DNA from: Anaerolineales bacterium HSG25
GTDB lineage: Bacteria; Chloroflexota; Anaerolineae; 4572-78; J111
Reading direction: 5' to 3'
Assembly: GCA_030377865.1 (NCBI GenBank)
Contig: JAUCGA010000033.1
Coordinates: 1-55,343, forward strand
DNA: 55,343 nt
The position numbers and the translations under genes were made by a program. Of the stretch, positions 1 through 8,276 are shown piece by piece. Each line of letters opens with the position of its first letter. Positions within the stretch are counted from its first letter, which is position 1. The notes under the pieces are model-generated. The model saw only the letters and a list, made by a program, of their open reading frames with translations. It ran no database searches and was not told the DNA's origin.

Positions 1-152
1 TGCCGTATATCTTGGGTAAAAGTTTCCGTGTTTAATGTCATCATCTTGATCCTTATGGTTAATTTATTTAGAAAAACTTACTTTACCATAGAACCTTTTA
101 ACTTTCAACTCAGTTTGGTCACACCCATATTATTTTAGGCCAAGCCTATCAA

Positions 153-191
153 GTTGACATAATCTCACTATTTAAGTATGATTATGTCAAC
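153..191 (+). promoter_or_regulatory. sigma70-type promoter embedded in a perfect 12-bp inverted repeat
   Basis: A TTGACA box (154-159) and a TATGAT box (177-182) are separated by 17 bp, a near-consensus housekeeping promoter. The 12-mer GTTGACATAATC (153-164) is repeated as its exact reverse complement at 180-191, so the -35 box lies in the left arm and the -10 box overlaps the right arm. Transcription would start about 30 bases before the ATG of the division gene. Symmetric flanking of both promoter boxes suggests an operator for a dimeric repressor; that part is inference. Confidence 0.7.
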
Positions 192-218
192 AGAATTTTC
201 ATGTAAGGTTAATCGGCC

Positions 219-716
219 ATGACAACAAAAAAGACCAGTGTAACCAGTAAAAAAGGTAGTTCAAAACCTAAAGCCGCGACAAAAAAGTCGGACAAAAAAT
301 CTCCTCGTAAGATTTCGGCATTTCAGGTGGTAGCGGTCTTAATATTAGCGATCGTACTTTTTTTAGTCGTCGATTTAGGCCGTCAAGCCGCGGCTAACTA
401 TCAAGTTCAACGAGAAGCTGATTTATTGAGTCAACAGTTAACCTTAGCCAAGGATCATCAAAACGAACTGTTAGCTCGGCGTAGTTATGTAGCCAGTGAC
501 CTGTTTGTAGAGCAGGTGGCTCGACAAGAATTAAAATGGGCTAAAAGTGGTGAAACTGTTTTAGTTATTTTACCCCCAACCGAAGAGATCAAACCTTTTA
601 CGAACAAAAAAGCGGCTACCATGCAAACTGTCAATACCTCACAAACACCACCTCAAGCATGGTGGCGTATTTTTTTTGGTGACACTGAGCAGACTGTGTT
701 GACGAACAGCGAATGA
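219..716 (+). CDS. DivIC/FtsB-like septum formation initiator protein
   Basis: This 165-residue bitopic membrane protein is probably a divisome component of the FtsB/DivIC/FtsL type. It has a Lys/Ser/Thr-rich cytoplasmic tail (residues 1-31), one hydrophobic segment (about 35-53), then a short coiled coil (about 60-85). The family-typical stretch VEQVARQELKWAKSGE and a following hydrophobic strand come next. The C-terminus carries WWRIFFG, a Trp/aromatic ending I associate with Chloroflexota members of the family (from memory). A weak AAGG lies upstream of the ATG. The gene stands alone between a strong promoter and a strong terminator, so it is likely monocistronic. Assigning it to DivIC rather than FtsB or FtsL cannot be settled from sequence alone. 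Confidence 0.8.
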   Translation: MTTKKTSVTSKKGSSKPKAATKKSDKKSPRKISAFQVVAVLILAIVLFLVVDLGRQAAANYQVQREADLLSQQLTLAKDHQNELLARRSYVASDLFVEQVARQELKWAKSGETVLVILPPTEEIKPFTNKKAATMQTVNTSQTPPQAWWRIFFGDTEQTVLTNSE

Positions 717-729
717 TAAACTGATTTAG

Positions 730-782
730 CACAGAATCAAAAAACCACCTCGACTTCCGTTAGGTGGTTTTTTGATTCTGTG
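730..782. terminator. bidirectional Rho-independent terminator
   Basis: A perfect 21-bp inverted repeat (730-750 and 762-782) with an 11-base loop contains A-runs on one side and T-runs on the other, so it can terminate transcripts from both directions. It serves the division gene and, facing it, the M50 protease operon. The same outer sequence CACAGAATCAAAAA recurs in the terminator at 36069-36123. Confidence 0.9.
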
Positions 783-826
783 GGTAATGTTGTTATCTTG
801 ACTGATGACACATCGGAATAAATCCC
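783..826. repeat. 44-bp repeat shared with 8840-8884
   Basis: The stretch beginning GGTAATGTTGTTATCTTGAC and ending in AATAAATCCC occurs again, essentially unchanged, at 8840-8884 inside another intergenic element. It encodes nothing recognisable. It is probably a fragment of a dispersed element, left next to the terminator. Confidence 0.6.
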
Positions 827-847
827 CATTATTTCTTTCCCTCTGCC

Positions 848-2074
848 TTATTTTTCAGTTCGTAGGTAGGCATAAATCAACAAACCCACATCAATCCCCT
901 GACTAAGCAGGGTAGCGATCCCATCGGCAAATTCTATCGGATTAAGCGCGACTCCGGCTCCAATTTTTAGCAGTGACTCCCATATCAGCCGAATTTTAAT
1001 TGGAATTTGCACGAGCAAGAACTGCCCCATAAACAAAGCGCCCCAACTTAAGGTGATGAGGCTATAGATATAGATATATCGCATCCCGGCAGGTGGTGGC
1101 TCAAAAGGAGCAAGGGAGCGAATGAGTGGTAAATTTCGTAGGACGGGCAGTTTTTTGAACTGATTCCCCAGCCAACTATAGGTATCTGCCTGTAGATTTC
1201 TCTGGCCGAGTAGAGCCGAAAGCAGGAAATACCCATCCATTTTAGAAAATAGCCAAAACTGCGCGGTCACACCCATCAGCAGGACGAGTAGATAAAATTT
1301 CATAAATTTGACGAACAACAGAGGTAAGCTCAACAAACCAACGGTATAGGCCGAGAGTAAGTATAACAAGACTCCCATCTGAACCCAATCGGTCATCATA
1401 CCGGCTACCAAAGGTAAATAGCGGCTATTGCGTGGTACAGCCCAAATATTATGCATAATCGTCTGACTCATAGGAATAAACCCCAATCGTTGTGTCCAAG
1501 TAATCGTGGCTTCAATTCCTTTGGCTCGAGCGGCTAACAAATGAGACAGTTCATGGGCAAACATAGCGAATAACCAAACCAGTAGCCCGACCAAAATAAT
1601 TATAAAGTTATATTCGATCCAAAAATAGTCACTATAACGGGGCCACAGTGATGGTGTCGTGACCCACAACCAAGTCGCCGGAAGTACAAAAGCAATCCAA
1701 GCCAGCAACACGGGCGTTGAATAAATTCGTTGTGCCCAAACTTGTGGAATCCATGCCCCATCATCTTGAATTGGTTCCTCTTTTTGCGGGGTCAAATCAT
1801 GCCCGTCAATGACGGCGATAAAATCACTGTCCAAAAAAGCATCCATAACCCCAAATAGATCCTCATCAGGAAACGGGTTAAACTTAGTCTCAAACCGTTC
1901 TCGTGCTTGACCAACAGTTAGACCCTCATTCAGCCAGCCGATAAACTCAATGCCTTCGGGCGGTAGTTCTAAAAATTGTCCCTGCCAACCAATCAGGGCT
2001 ACTCCATCTTCAATTTGGGTGGATAGGTCACGTAATGTTATTTGACTATCAAGGGTGATCGAAGGTATCGTCAT
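848..2074 (-). CDS. M50 site-2-protease-like zinc metalloprotease with PqqD-like N-terminus
   Basis: This 408-residue polytopic membrane protein has the zinc motif HELSH at residues 174-178 and the second metal-ligand region KMDGYF around Asp280. Both lie in hydrophobic segments, as in intramembrane M50 peptidases and the 'putative peptide zinc metalloprotease' subgroup. Residues 1-92 are soluble and resemble the small PqqD-like winged-helix fold that binds ribosomal peptides in RiPP pathways; this is judged from pattern only. It starts 7 bases after the haem-binding gene and is probably co-transcribed with it. No RiPP precursor or radical SAM gene is nearby, so the substrate is unknown. Confidence 0.75.
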   Translation of the reverse strand: MTIPSITLDSQITLRDLSTQIEDGVALIGWQGQFLELPPEGIEFIGWLNEGLTVGQARERFETKFNPFPDEDLFGVMDAFLDSDFIAVIDGHDLTPQKEEPIQDDGAWIPQVWAQRIYSTPVLLAWIAFVLPATWLWVTTPSLWPRYSDYFWIEYNFIIILVGLLVWLFAMFAHELSHLLAARAKGIEATITWTQRLGFIPMSQTIMHNIWAVPRNSRYLPLVAGMMTDWVQMGVLLYLLSAYTVGLLSLPLLFVKFMKFYLLVLLMGVTAQFWLFSKMDGYFLLSALLGQRNLQADTYSWLGNQFKKLPVLRNLPLIRSLAPFEPPPAGMRYIYIYSLITLSWGALFMGQFLLVQIPIKIRLIWESLLKIGAGVALNPIEFADGIATLLSQGIDVGLLIYAYLRTEK

Positions 2075-2081
2075 TGTTCGT

Positions 2082-2552
2082 CTACTGCCTTACTCCTCTT
2101 ATTCTTCTCTGATCACAATTGGTGGATTCATTACGATAGGTTTCCTCTAGTCCCTTAATCAGAGCCTCTTTTTCCGCTGGCGTTAAGTCCGCTTCAGGAT
2201 GCAGGGGCAAGTAACTAGCGAGAGGCATCTTGTCCTCTCTAATCTCCTCCATTGCTTCATCAGCATCTTTATTGTCTTTATCCCACTCTGAAAAATTCAG
2301 ACTTTGCCGACCATTGTCGACATGTGTCGCCACAAAAATTGAAACTGGCGCAATTTTTGAGTACCACGGCCAAACCGTTTCATTACTATGGCAGTCGTAA
2401 CAAGCCCGCCGAGCCAAATCAGCTGTTTCAGCCGAGTTCCACTGAATCTCGCGGGTTACAGATGGATTGGTACGCCGAACCGGAATAAATTGGATTAAGA
2501 TGACTCCTAAAATAATGGCAACGACAATCCCAATGATGATTTTTTTAAGCAT
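2082..2552 (-). CDS. haem-binding domain protein (membrane-anchored, CxxCH)
   Basis: This 156-residue protein has an N-terminal membrane anchor (about residues 4-23) and one c-type haem motif, CYDCH, at 51-55. The motif is followed by HSNETVWPWYSKIAPVS, the signature of the haem-binding domain family (PF14376 type). I chose the ATG at 2552 because AAGGAGA precedes it at good spacing. The longer reading starting at 2585 would run through the upstream terminator hairpin. The protein would sit outside the membrane and may carry electrons or sense redox state. The M50 protease follows after 7 bases. Confidence 0.85.
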   Translation of the reverse strand: MLKKIIIGIVVAIILGVILIQFIPVRRTNPSVTREIQWNSAETADLARRACYDCHSNETVWPWYSKIAPVSIFVATHVDNGRQSLNFSEWDKDNKDADEAMEEIREDKMPLASYLPLHPEADLTPAEKEALIKGLEETYRNESTNCDQRRIRGVRQ

Positions 2553-2568
2553 GCTGATTCTCCTTATC

Positions 2569-2599
2569 AAAAAAGGCTGACACAATATCAGCCTTTTTC
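2569..2599 (-). terminator. terminator for secA, now separated from it
   Basis: The arms AAAAGGCTGA and TCAGCCTTTT are separated by 7 bases, with a T-run on the minus strand, directly before the haem-protein gene. It is the first intrinsic terminator met after the secA stop codon. It now lies about 370 bases away because the R5 element has inserted between them. Confidence 0.75.
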
Positions 2600-2608
2600 A
2601 TTTAAATT

Positions 2609-2920
2609 GTGGTGGTCAGCTTGATGTTGAAAAAAATCATGTCACCCTGAGCGTGGTTTGCGAAGGGTCTCTCTTAGGCAATTCCAAGAAAATAAATCTC
2701 CCAAATTGAGCAGAGTCTCTACCCCCCTCAGTCCCCCCTGCTAGGGGGGAAGCGGCTCCTCCCCCTAGCAGGGGGAGGCTGGGAGGGGGTAGAGACTCTG
2801 CTCAATTTGGGAGGTTTTAAATTCTGGAACTTCCTTACCCAGTTTTAGGTAGATTCGAGTGGATACTTCGCCTTCGGCTCAGTATGACATGTGTTTTAAC
2901 ATCATCTTGACCACCACATG
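2609..2920. mobile_element. R5 MITE-like element, copy 1 (contains R4 copy 1)
   Basis: The ends read GTGGTGGTCAGCTTGATGTT and, inverted, AACATCATCTTGACCACCAC. A 12-bp direct duplication TTCATTTAAATT flanks it (2597-2608 and 2921-2932). The interior includes a complete R4 element. There is no coding capacity. Confidence 0.85.
2677..2834. mobile_element. R4 MITE-like element, copy 1 (158 bp), nested in R5
   Basis: The ends GGCAATTCCA and TGGAACTTCC are inverted and flanked by TTA (674-676 and 835-837 of this kilobase). The core is a long GC-rich palindrome around TGCTAGGGGGGAAGC. The same core recurs in the copies near 50.3 and 53.1 kb. Confidence 0.85.
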
Positions 2921-2965
2921 TTCATTTAAATTTAGTCATTTTTCAGATCGTTGCAATAGGTATCC

Positions 2966-5900
2966 CTACCGCTTCATCTTTACTTTTTTCTTCTGTTTCG
3001 CCGCAGTCTTACCAGATGCGCCATTACCAGTCAGTTTATCAGTTTTCATGTGACAACTTTTGTATTTTTTGCCACTACCACAATGACATGGGTCATTACG
3101 GTTTAAGCTTTTTTCAACCCGAATCGGCTGTTGAGCCTGTTTGGTTGCGCCCGGTGTTTGTTCGGTGGCTTGTCTGGCTTCGGGTGCTTCGCGATGGATA
3201 GCCTGTACATTTTTCGGTTTGGGCGCTTCGCGACGAGCAATCCGTACGTGGAACATGCGCCGTACGACCCGTTGTTTAATCGTCTCTCGGAGTTGATTGT
3301 ACATGGTGAATCCTTCTTTTTTGTAGGCCACCAGTGGGTCTTGTTGCCCGTAGGCTCGCAGACCAATCCCCTGCCGTAACGAGTCGAGAGCGGTCAGGTG
3401 ACGCACCCACAACATGTCGGTCGCTTGGAGCATGAGCGACTTCTCGACCTTTCGCATATTCTCTTCGCCCAACTCTTCTTCTAACAGATCGTATTTCTTC
3501 TCGGCAATATCCAGAATATCTGCTTCAATCTGTTCTGGCTCCATGTTATTCCACCGTTTGGAGGTCATGGTTGCTTCGAGAGGAATGATGATTCGTAGTT
3601 CGCTCATAAGCGCCACTAAATCCCACTCTTCTGGCTCTTCGCTTGCGGTAAAGGTTAGCACCAACATTTTCAGGTGATCTTCTAACATAACCCAGACGAT
3701 ATCCGAAATGTCGGGATTGTTCAGAATGCGCCGACGTTCGGCATAAATCACTTCTCGTTGCTGGTTAATCACATCGTCATACTTAATGAGATGTTTACGA
3801 ATATCGAAGTTATGCCCCTCAACCTTGGTTTGGGCATTTTCAATGGCCTTGCTGACCACCCCGACTTCCAGCGGAGTATCCTCTTCTAGCTTAAACCGTT
3901 CCATCATGTTCGAGACGGTCTGCCCTCCAAACCGCTTCATCAGGTCATCTTCAAGTGAAACAAAGAAACGGCTGGCTCCGGGGTCACCCTGTCGCCCAGC
4001 TCGACCACGTAACTGATTGTCAATCCGGCGGGCATCGTGCCGTTCAGTGCCAATCACATACAAACCGCCTAACTCCAAGACGGTGACTCGGTCTTTGGCA
4101 ACCGCGGTTGTCCATTTTTGGCGTGCTCTTTCCCACTCTTCCTCTGGAATTTCGGTCAAGTCGCGCCCACCGCGGCGTAGTTCATCACGAGCCAACCCTT
4201 CGGGGTTACCGCCGAGCAGAATGTCAACCCCCCGACCGGCCATGTTGGTGGCAATAGTTATCCGCCCCGGTCGTCCGGCTTGGGTGATAATTTCAGCCTC
4301 TCGCTCATGGTTTTTGGCGTTGAGTACCTCATGCTTCACTCCGGCTCGGATGAGTAGTTTGGACAGATATTCTGAGGTTTCGATGGCAATTGTCCCCACT
4401 AAAACCGGCTGACCAGCTTCTTGACGATCCTTAAGCTCTTCGACAACGGCCTTAAACTTGGCTCGTGGATTTTTGTAAATAACATCGGCATGGTCGGCCC
4501 GTTTGTAATACACGCCACCTTCTGGAGTATGATAACTAATCAATTCGGTACCATCTTCCTTACGTACCCGTTTATCTAACAGACCCTGTAACGCTTCATA
4601 CTCAACATTGGTTGGCAGAATCGTCACTTCGATTTTATAGGTTTCGCTGAACTCTTCCGATTCTGTTTCTGCTGTACCTGTCATTCCTGCTAACTTGTCA
4701 TACATACGGAAGAAATTTTGAAAGGTGATGGTAGCCCAAGTAAAACTCTCGTTTTGGACATTAACCCCCTCTTTGGCCTCAATTGCTTGATGCAGTCCCT
4801 CGCTATAACGGCGACCATCCATCAGACGACCAGTAAACTCATCAACAATAACGACCTGACCATCCTTGACCACGTAGTCAACATCATTTTTGAACAGAGC
4901 ATGGGCGCGCAGGGCGTTGTCAAGATAGGGAGTTAGGTCGGCAGTGTCGCCCTCATAAAGGTTCTCCACTCCCAAGACACGCTCAATTTTTTCGACTCCT
5001 TGCTCGGTTAGGTAGGCGATACGAGCCTTGTTATCAACCACATAATCACCATCTGGCTCGGCATCCTCATCATCCACACTCTCTACACTACTGGCTTTGA
5101 GAGGGCGTACCAATTGCGAAAATTGACGGTACTGCTCGCTACTTTCCTCAGCTTGACCAGAGATAATCAGCGGAGTGCGCGCCTCATCAATCAAAATATT
5201 GTCTACCTCGTCGATGATGGCATAATGACGCTCTCGTTGAGCCATTTTACTTAAATCGGTGACCATGTTATCCCGCAAATAGTCGAAACCGTACTCGTTG
5301 TTGGTTCCGTAGGTGATGTCACACGCATAAGCCTGCTGACGAGTGATTGGCTCCAAAAGCTCAAACCGATCATCATTACTGTGATATTCGGGGTTATAAC
5401 GGAATGAAGCTTTGTCGACTCCGCCACCGCCCGCGCTTTGAATCACGGCCACACTAAAACCCAAGGCATGATAAATCGGCCCCATCCATTGGCAGTCCCG
5501 CTTAGCCAGATAGTCGTTGACAGTGATAACATGTACACCTCGACCCGTTAAGGCGTTGAGAGCGGTGGGCATGGTGGCGACCAATGTTTTCCCCTCGCCC
5601 GTTCGCATTTCGACCACTTTACCCTCATGCAAAATTGCCCCACCGACAATCTGTACATCGTAATGAATCAGGCCAATGGTGCGCCGACTGATCTCCCGCA
5701 CTGCGGCAAATACATCAATCTGCATGTCGGCCATCAACTCTTCCTCTAGTTTGAGCAGATCCTTCTCCCGTTGTTCGAACCGAACTTGTACCTTTTGACG
5801 CTCTTGCCGGTCAACCTCAACCACATCTTGTTTTAACTCGGCAATTTCGGCTTTAACTCCCTCCGTTTCGACCCGAATCTCCTCTCGGAACTCGGCCATC

Positions 5901-6037
5901 ATGGCTCGTAGCTCTTCGTCGCTTTTCTGCTTCATCTCATCGGCTAACCCATTAATCTCATCCACCACCGGGGTGTATTTTTTAATCTCTTTCTTGTGGG
6001 GATCGCCCATAATCATATTTATAAACTTTTTTAGCAT
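2966..6037 (-). CDS. secA: SecA preprotein translocase ATPase
   Basis: SecA is the motor of the Sec export pathway; it binds SecYEG and threads preproteins using ATP. Walker A GEGKT is at 147-151, DEVD lies in IIDEVDNILIDEARTPLI, and the helicase-like Arg motif is in QLRGRAGRQGDPG. The C-terminal SEC-C zinc motif PCHCGSGKKYKSCH precedes a Lys-rich tail. At 1023 residues it is longer than the roughly 900 of E. coli SecA. A charged, probably coiled-coil insertion at about 50-100, between the N-terminal helix and the first nucleotide-binding domain, accounts for part of this. The ATG has GGAGAT upstream. The gene is monocistronic on the minus strand. Confidence 0.98.
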   Translation of the reverse strand: MLKKFINMIMGDPHKKEIKKYTPVVDEINGLADEMKQKSDEELRAMMAEFREEIRVETEGVKAEIAELKQDVVEVDRQERQKVQVRFEQREKDLLKLEEELMADMQIDVFAAVREISRRTIGLIHYDVQIVGGAILHEGKVVEMRTGEGKTLVATMPTALNALTGRGVHVITVNDYLAKRDCQWMGPIYHALGFSVAVIQSAGGGGVDKASFRYNPEYHSNDDRFELLEPITRQQAYACDITYGTNNEYGFDYLRDNMVTDLSKMAQRERHYAIIDEVDNILIDEARTPLIISGQAEESSEQYRQFSQLVRPLKASSVESVDDEDAEPDGDYVVDNKARIAYLTEQGVEKIERVLGVENLYEGDTADLTPYLDNALRAHALFKNDVDYVVKDGQVVIVDEFTGRLMDGRRYSEGLHQAIEAKEGVNVQNESFTWATITFQNFFRMYDKLAGMTGTAETESEEFSETYKIEVTILPTNVEYEALQGLLDKRVRKEDGTELISYHTPEGGVYYKRADHADVIYKNPRAKFKAVVEELKDRQEAGQPVLVGTIAIETSEYLSKLLIRAGVKHEVLNAKNHEREAEIITQAGRPGRITIATNMAGRGVDILLGGNPEGLARDELRRGGRDLTEIPEEEWERARQKWTTAVAKDRVTVLELGGLYVIGTERHDARRIDNQLRGRAGRQGDPGASRFFVSLEDDLMKRFGGQTVSNMMERFKLEEDTPLEVGVVSKAIENAQTKVEGHNFDIRKHLIKYDDVINQQREVIYAERRRILNNPDISDIVWVMLEDHLKMLVLTFTASEEPEEWDLVALMSELRIIIPLEATMTSKRWNNMEPEQIEADILDIAEKKYDLLEEELGEENMRKVEKSLMLQATDMLWVRHLTALDSLRQGIGLRAYGQQDPLVAYKKEGFTMYNQLRETIKQRVVRRMFHVRIARREAPKPKNVQAIHREAPEARQATEQTPGATKQAQQPIRVEKSLNRNDPCHCGSGKKYKSCHMKTDKLTGNGASGKTAAKQKKKVKMKR

Positions 6038-6107
6038 AACTTATATCTCCTGCTTAATAATTGGGACATGTGCTTGTATTCTGTAACCTCAGAATTTAAT
6101 CGTTGGT

Positions 6108-6381
6108 CAAAAGTTTGTCGCTTCATTCATGACCTGATATATTGATAAAATCAAGGCTCTTTGGGGTTTTCCATGCAAACATCATGATTGTGTCATCATC
6201 TTCCCGCAAGTTTAAAACTTGCGGGAAGATTTTCCTGATCGTTGCGATTATGTAATCGCAACGGGTATTTGGCGGGTATACACCCGCCTGTTATGGGTAA
6301 CGGGTACACACCCGTTACCATCATGGAGCTACTTAATCCTGTCTGATATTGTTTTAGTCATGTTGAAACGATAAATTTCTG
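6108..6381. mobile_element. R1 MITE-like element, copy 1, with other repeat modules in its core
   Basis: The left end CAAAAGTTTGTCGCTTCATT and right end AACGATAAATTTCTG match other R1 copies. A 6-bp duplication GTTGGT flanks it (6102-6107 and 6382-6387). Its usual core is replaced by three hairpin modules: CCCGCAAG/CTTGCGGG at 6200-6228, GTTGCGATTA/TAATCGCAAC, and GGCGGGTAT/ATACCCGCC-like stems. Confidence 0.8.
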
Positions 6382-6643
6382 GTTGGTTATGTGTTTGAAA
6401 ATTTAACATTTTCAAGACAACATAAGATTGTACCATAACTATCAACTGTTCTCAAAAGTGAGCTATAGTGCAGGGTTATTATAGTATAGCGCAAGATTGT
6501 ACAAGACCTGTTCGCTGAAGCTATAGATGTTCAGATAAATATTTTCAGCCATCACCTTCCCGCAAGTTCTAAACTTGCGGGAAGGTTGGCCTTGAATTGA
6601 GAACCATTATCTGAAAGACTGTATGATGGTCTGCATAATTCGT
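6382..6643. other. intergenic stretch with one hairpin, otherwise unassigned
   Basis: The only structure seen is a strong hairpin at 6555-6585, built on CCTTCCCGCAAG and its complement. It recurs in variant form at 53231-53263. No gene, RNA or promoter is recognised in the rest. Confidence 0.5.
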
Positions 6644-6715
6644 GTAAAAGTTCAGTAAAACCATCCCAGAAACCCGATTTCTTTGAGAAATCGGGTTTCT
6701 GACGTGAGTATTTAC
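6644..6715. mobile_element. R2 MITE-like element, shortened copy (72 bp)
   Basis: It begins GTAAAAGTTCAGTAAAACC, has the central hairpin of CCCGATTTC and GAAATCGGG, and ends GTATTTAC. It lacks about 20 bp of the usual right half. An exact 8-bp duplication TAATTCGT flanks it (6636-6643 and 6716-6723). Confidence 0.9.
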
Positions 6716-6829
6716 TAATTCGTATATTGTGTGACCTGAACAATGCGTCATGAATTACGAGAGGAATAAGCACATGTGGCACGGTACGATACATATTTAC
6801 TCTATAAGATAATCATTTTTTTACAAATT

Positions 6830-6852
6830 ACGCAACACGCAACACGCAACAC
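6830..6852. repeat. tandem GCAACAC heptamers (left bracket)
   Basis: Three consecutive copies of GCAACAC lie just before azlC. An inverted counterpart lies just after the Lrp-type gene (8754-8780), so the pair brackets azlC-azlD-lrp. Confidence 0.7.
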
Positions 6853-6878
6853 AAATTACATTTTATTAGGAGACTATT

Positions 6879-7625
6879 ATGACCACAACAATCGAACAAC
6901 AACCAACCATATCACCGGCTCGGGTGGAATTTTTAACCGGCATGCGAGACACGATCCCCTTAATTGTGGGGGCGATGCCTTTTGGGATCATTTTTGGTAC
7001 ACTGGCCTTAAGTAGTGGCTTCTCTTTTTGGGGAACCTTAGCCATGTCAGCCTTTGTTTTTGCTGGTTCGGCCCAGTTTATCGCTTTGGGACTGTTAGCG
7101 GTTGGCAGTAGTTGGCCGATTATCGTACTGACCACCTTTGTCGTCAACCTGCGCCATCTGTTATATGCGGTCACGCTGTTGACCCATGTAAAATCATTGC
7201 CCCAACGTTGGCAAATTCCGCTTGCTTTTTGGTTGACTGACGAAACCTTCGCGGTGGTGATTAAGCGGTATGATCAGCCTGATACTTCTCCATACAAACG
7301 ATGGTATCATCTTGGCTCGGCTTTAGCCATGTATCTCAACTGGCAAATTTGCACGTTTTTAGGACTAACCGTTGGTCATACTTTTCCCAATATTGCGGCA
7401 TGGGGGTTAGACTTTGCCATGCCAGTTACCTTTATCGGCATGATTATCCCCTATTTGAAGAATCGCCCCATGTGGGCCGCGGTCGTAATTGCGGGGAGTG
7501 TGGCTCTAGCGACCTACTCGCTACCCCACAAACTGGGTCTGATTCTGGCCGCTTTGGCGGGTGTAGTCGGTGGCTACATGGTCGAGCAATTTATGACATC
7601 GAATAACGAGGTGCAACAATCATGA
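6879..7625 (+). CDS. azlC: AzlC-family branched-chain amino acid exporter, large subunit
   Basis: This 248-residue inner-membrane protein has about seven hydrophobic segments and the AzlC signature region [30 protein letters not shown] and the conserved [13 protein letters not shown] follow. With AzlD it forms a two-component exporter; B. subtilis AzlCD exports 4-azaleucine and E. coli YgaZH exports valine. AzlC alone does not define the substrate. The ATG follows TAGGAG. It overlaps azlD by 4 bases (ATGA), indicating translational coupling. An Lrp-type regulator lies downstream on the same strand. Confidence 0.93.
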   Translation: MTTTIEQQPTISPARVEFLTGMRDTIPLIVGAMPFGIIFGTLALSSGFSFWGTLAMSAFVFAGSAQFIALGLLAVGSSWPIIVLTTFVVNLRHLLYAVTLLTHVKSLPQRWQIPLAFWLTDETFAVVIKRYDQPDTSPYKRWYHLGSALAMYLNWQICTFLGLTVGHTFPNIAAWGLDFAMPVTFIGMIIPYLKNRPMWAAVVIAGSVALATYSLPHKLGLILAALAGVVGGYMVEQFMTSNNEVQQS

Positions 7626-7954
7626 CTGAAATCTATGTAGTAATTGGCATGGCTTTGGTAACATTTTTCATTCGCTACAGCATGTTCGCGGTTTCTGGTC
7701 AGATCCAACTTCCGGTTTATATGACTCAAGTCTTACGATATGTGCCACCTGCGGTACTGACAGCCATCACTGTTCCGGCGGTGCTAATGCCACATGGTGA
7801 GCAAGTCGAACTGACCACCAATAATCCCTATTTGATTGGGGCGTTGGTGGCCTGTGCAGTGGGCTGGTACAGTCGTAATCTGCTATTGACGATTGTGGTT
7901 GGCATGGTGGCCTTTTTAGGCTGGCAGTGGATATTGACCATGTGGATGGGATAG
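7622..7954 (+). CDS. azlD: AzlD-family branched-chain amino acid exporter, small subunit
   Basis: This 110-residue protein has four hydrophobic segments. It contains the AzlD pattern FFIRYSMF near the start, then [11 protein letters not shown] and a final [13 protein letters not shown] segment. It is the obligate small partner of AzlC. The start codon overlaps the azlC stop, so the two are made in a fixed ratio from one mRNA. Length is typical for the family. Confidence 0.92.
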   Translation: MTEIYVVIGMALVTFFIRYSMFAVSGQIQLPVYMTQVLRYVPPAVLTAITVPAVLMPHGEQVELTTNNPYLIGALVACAVGWYSRNLLLTIVVGMVAFLGWQWILTMWMG

Positions 7955-8028
7955 CCCAAATCAGGTTCTCTGGTAGATTCCGTGCAACTCGAAACTGTGC
8001 CCTGAATTAGATACTTTGATGGGGCAAT

Positions 8029-8057
8029 CTTCCCGCAAGTTTAAAACTTGCGGGAAG
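8029..8057. repeat. CTTCCCGCAAG hairpin within a dispersed repeat
   Basis: A perfect 12-bp inverted repeat lies in sequence that, reverse-complemented, also occurs inside the R1 copy at 6.2 kb (shared flank GGCTCTTTGGGG and similar). The rest of 7955-8200 holds no recognisable gene. Confidence 0.6.
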
Positions 8058-8203
8058 ATGATGATACAATCATGACGTTTGCACGGAAAGCCCCAAAGAG
8101 CCAAATCAAAAAATCAAAAAGCGCAAGAATCGGATTGATTGAAATCCAAATTTGTCGTAAAGTAATAACCGTGAAATCATGATTGTAAAATCGGCAACCT
8201 AAT

Positions 8204-8272
8204 TTGACAACCATACTCTAATCCGTAAAATTAGCGTTATATACTTAATACAAACGCTATAGTGACGGATTA
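8204..8272 (+). promoter_or_regulatory. promoter and 54-bp dyad operator of the Lrp-type gene
   Basis: TTGACA (8204-8209) and TAAAAT (8226-8231) are 16 bp apart. Two nested inverted repeats share one centre at 8245.5: TAGCGTT/AACGCTA (8232-8238 and 8253-8259) and TAATCCGT/ACGGATTA (8219-8226 and 8265-8272). A 54-bp dyad covering the -10 box and leader fits binding by an Lrp-type multimer, most simply autoregulation. Confidence 0.7.
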
Positions 8273-8276
8273 CACA

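Noticed and set aside
2252..2488. 78-codon plus-strand ORF
   Set aside because: It lies wholly opposite the haem-binding gene, whose CYDCH motif fixes the coding strand.
3016..5000. Several plus-strand ORFs of 60-131 codons opposite secA
   Set aside because: They are antisense shadows of a strongly conserved gene, Ser/Arg-rich with no domain pattern or ribosome sites.
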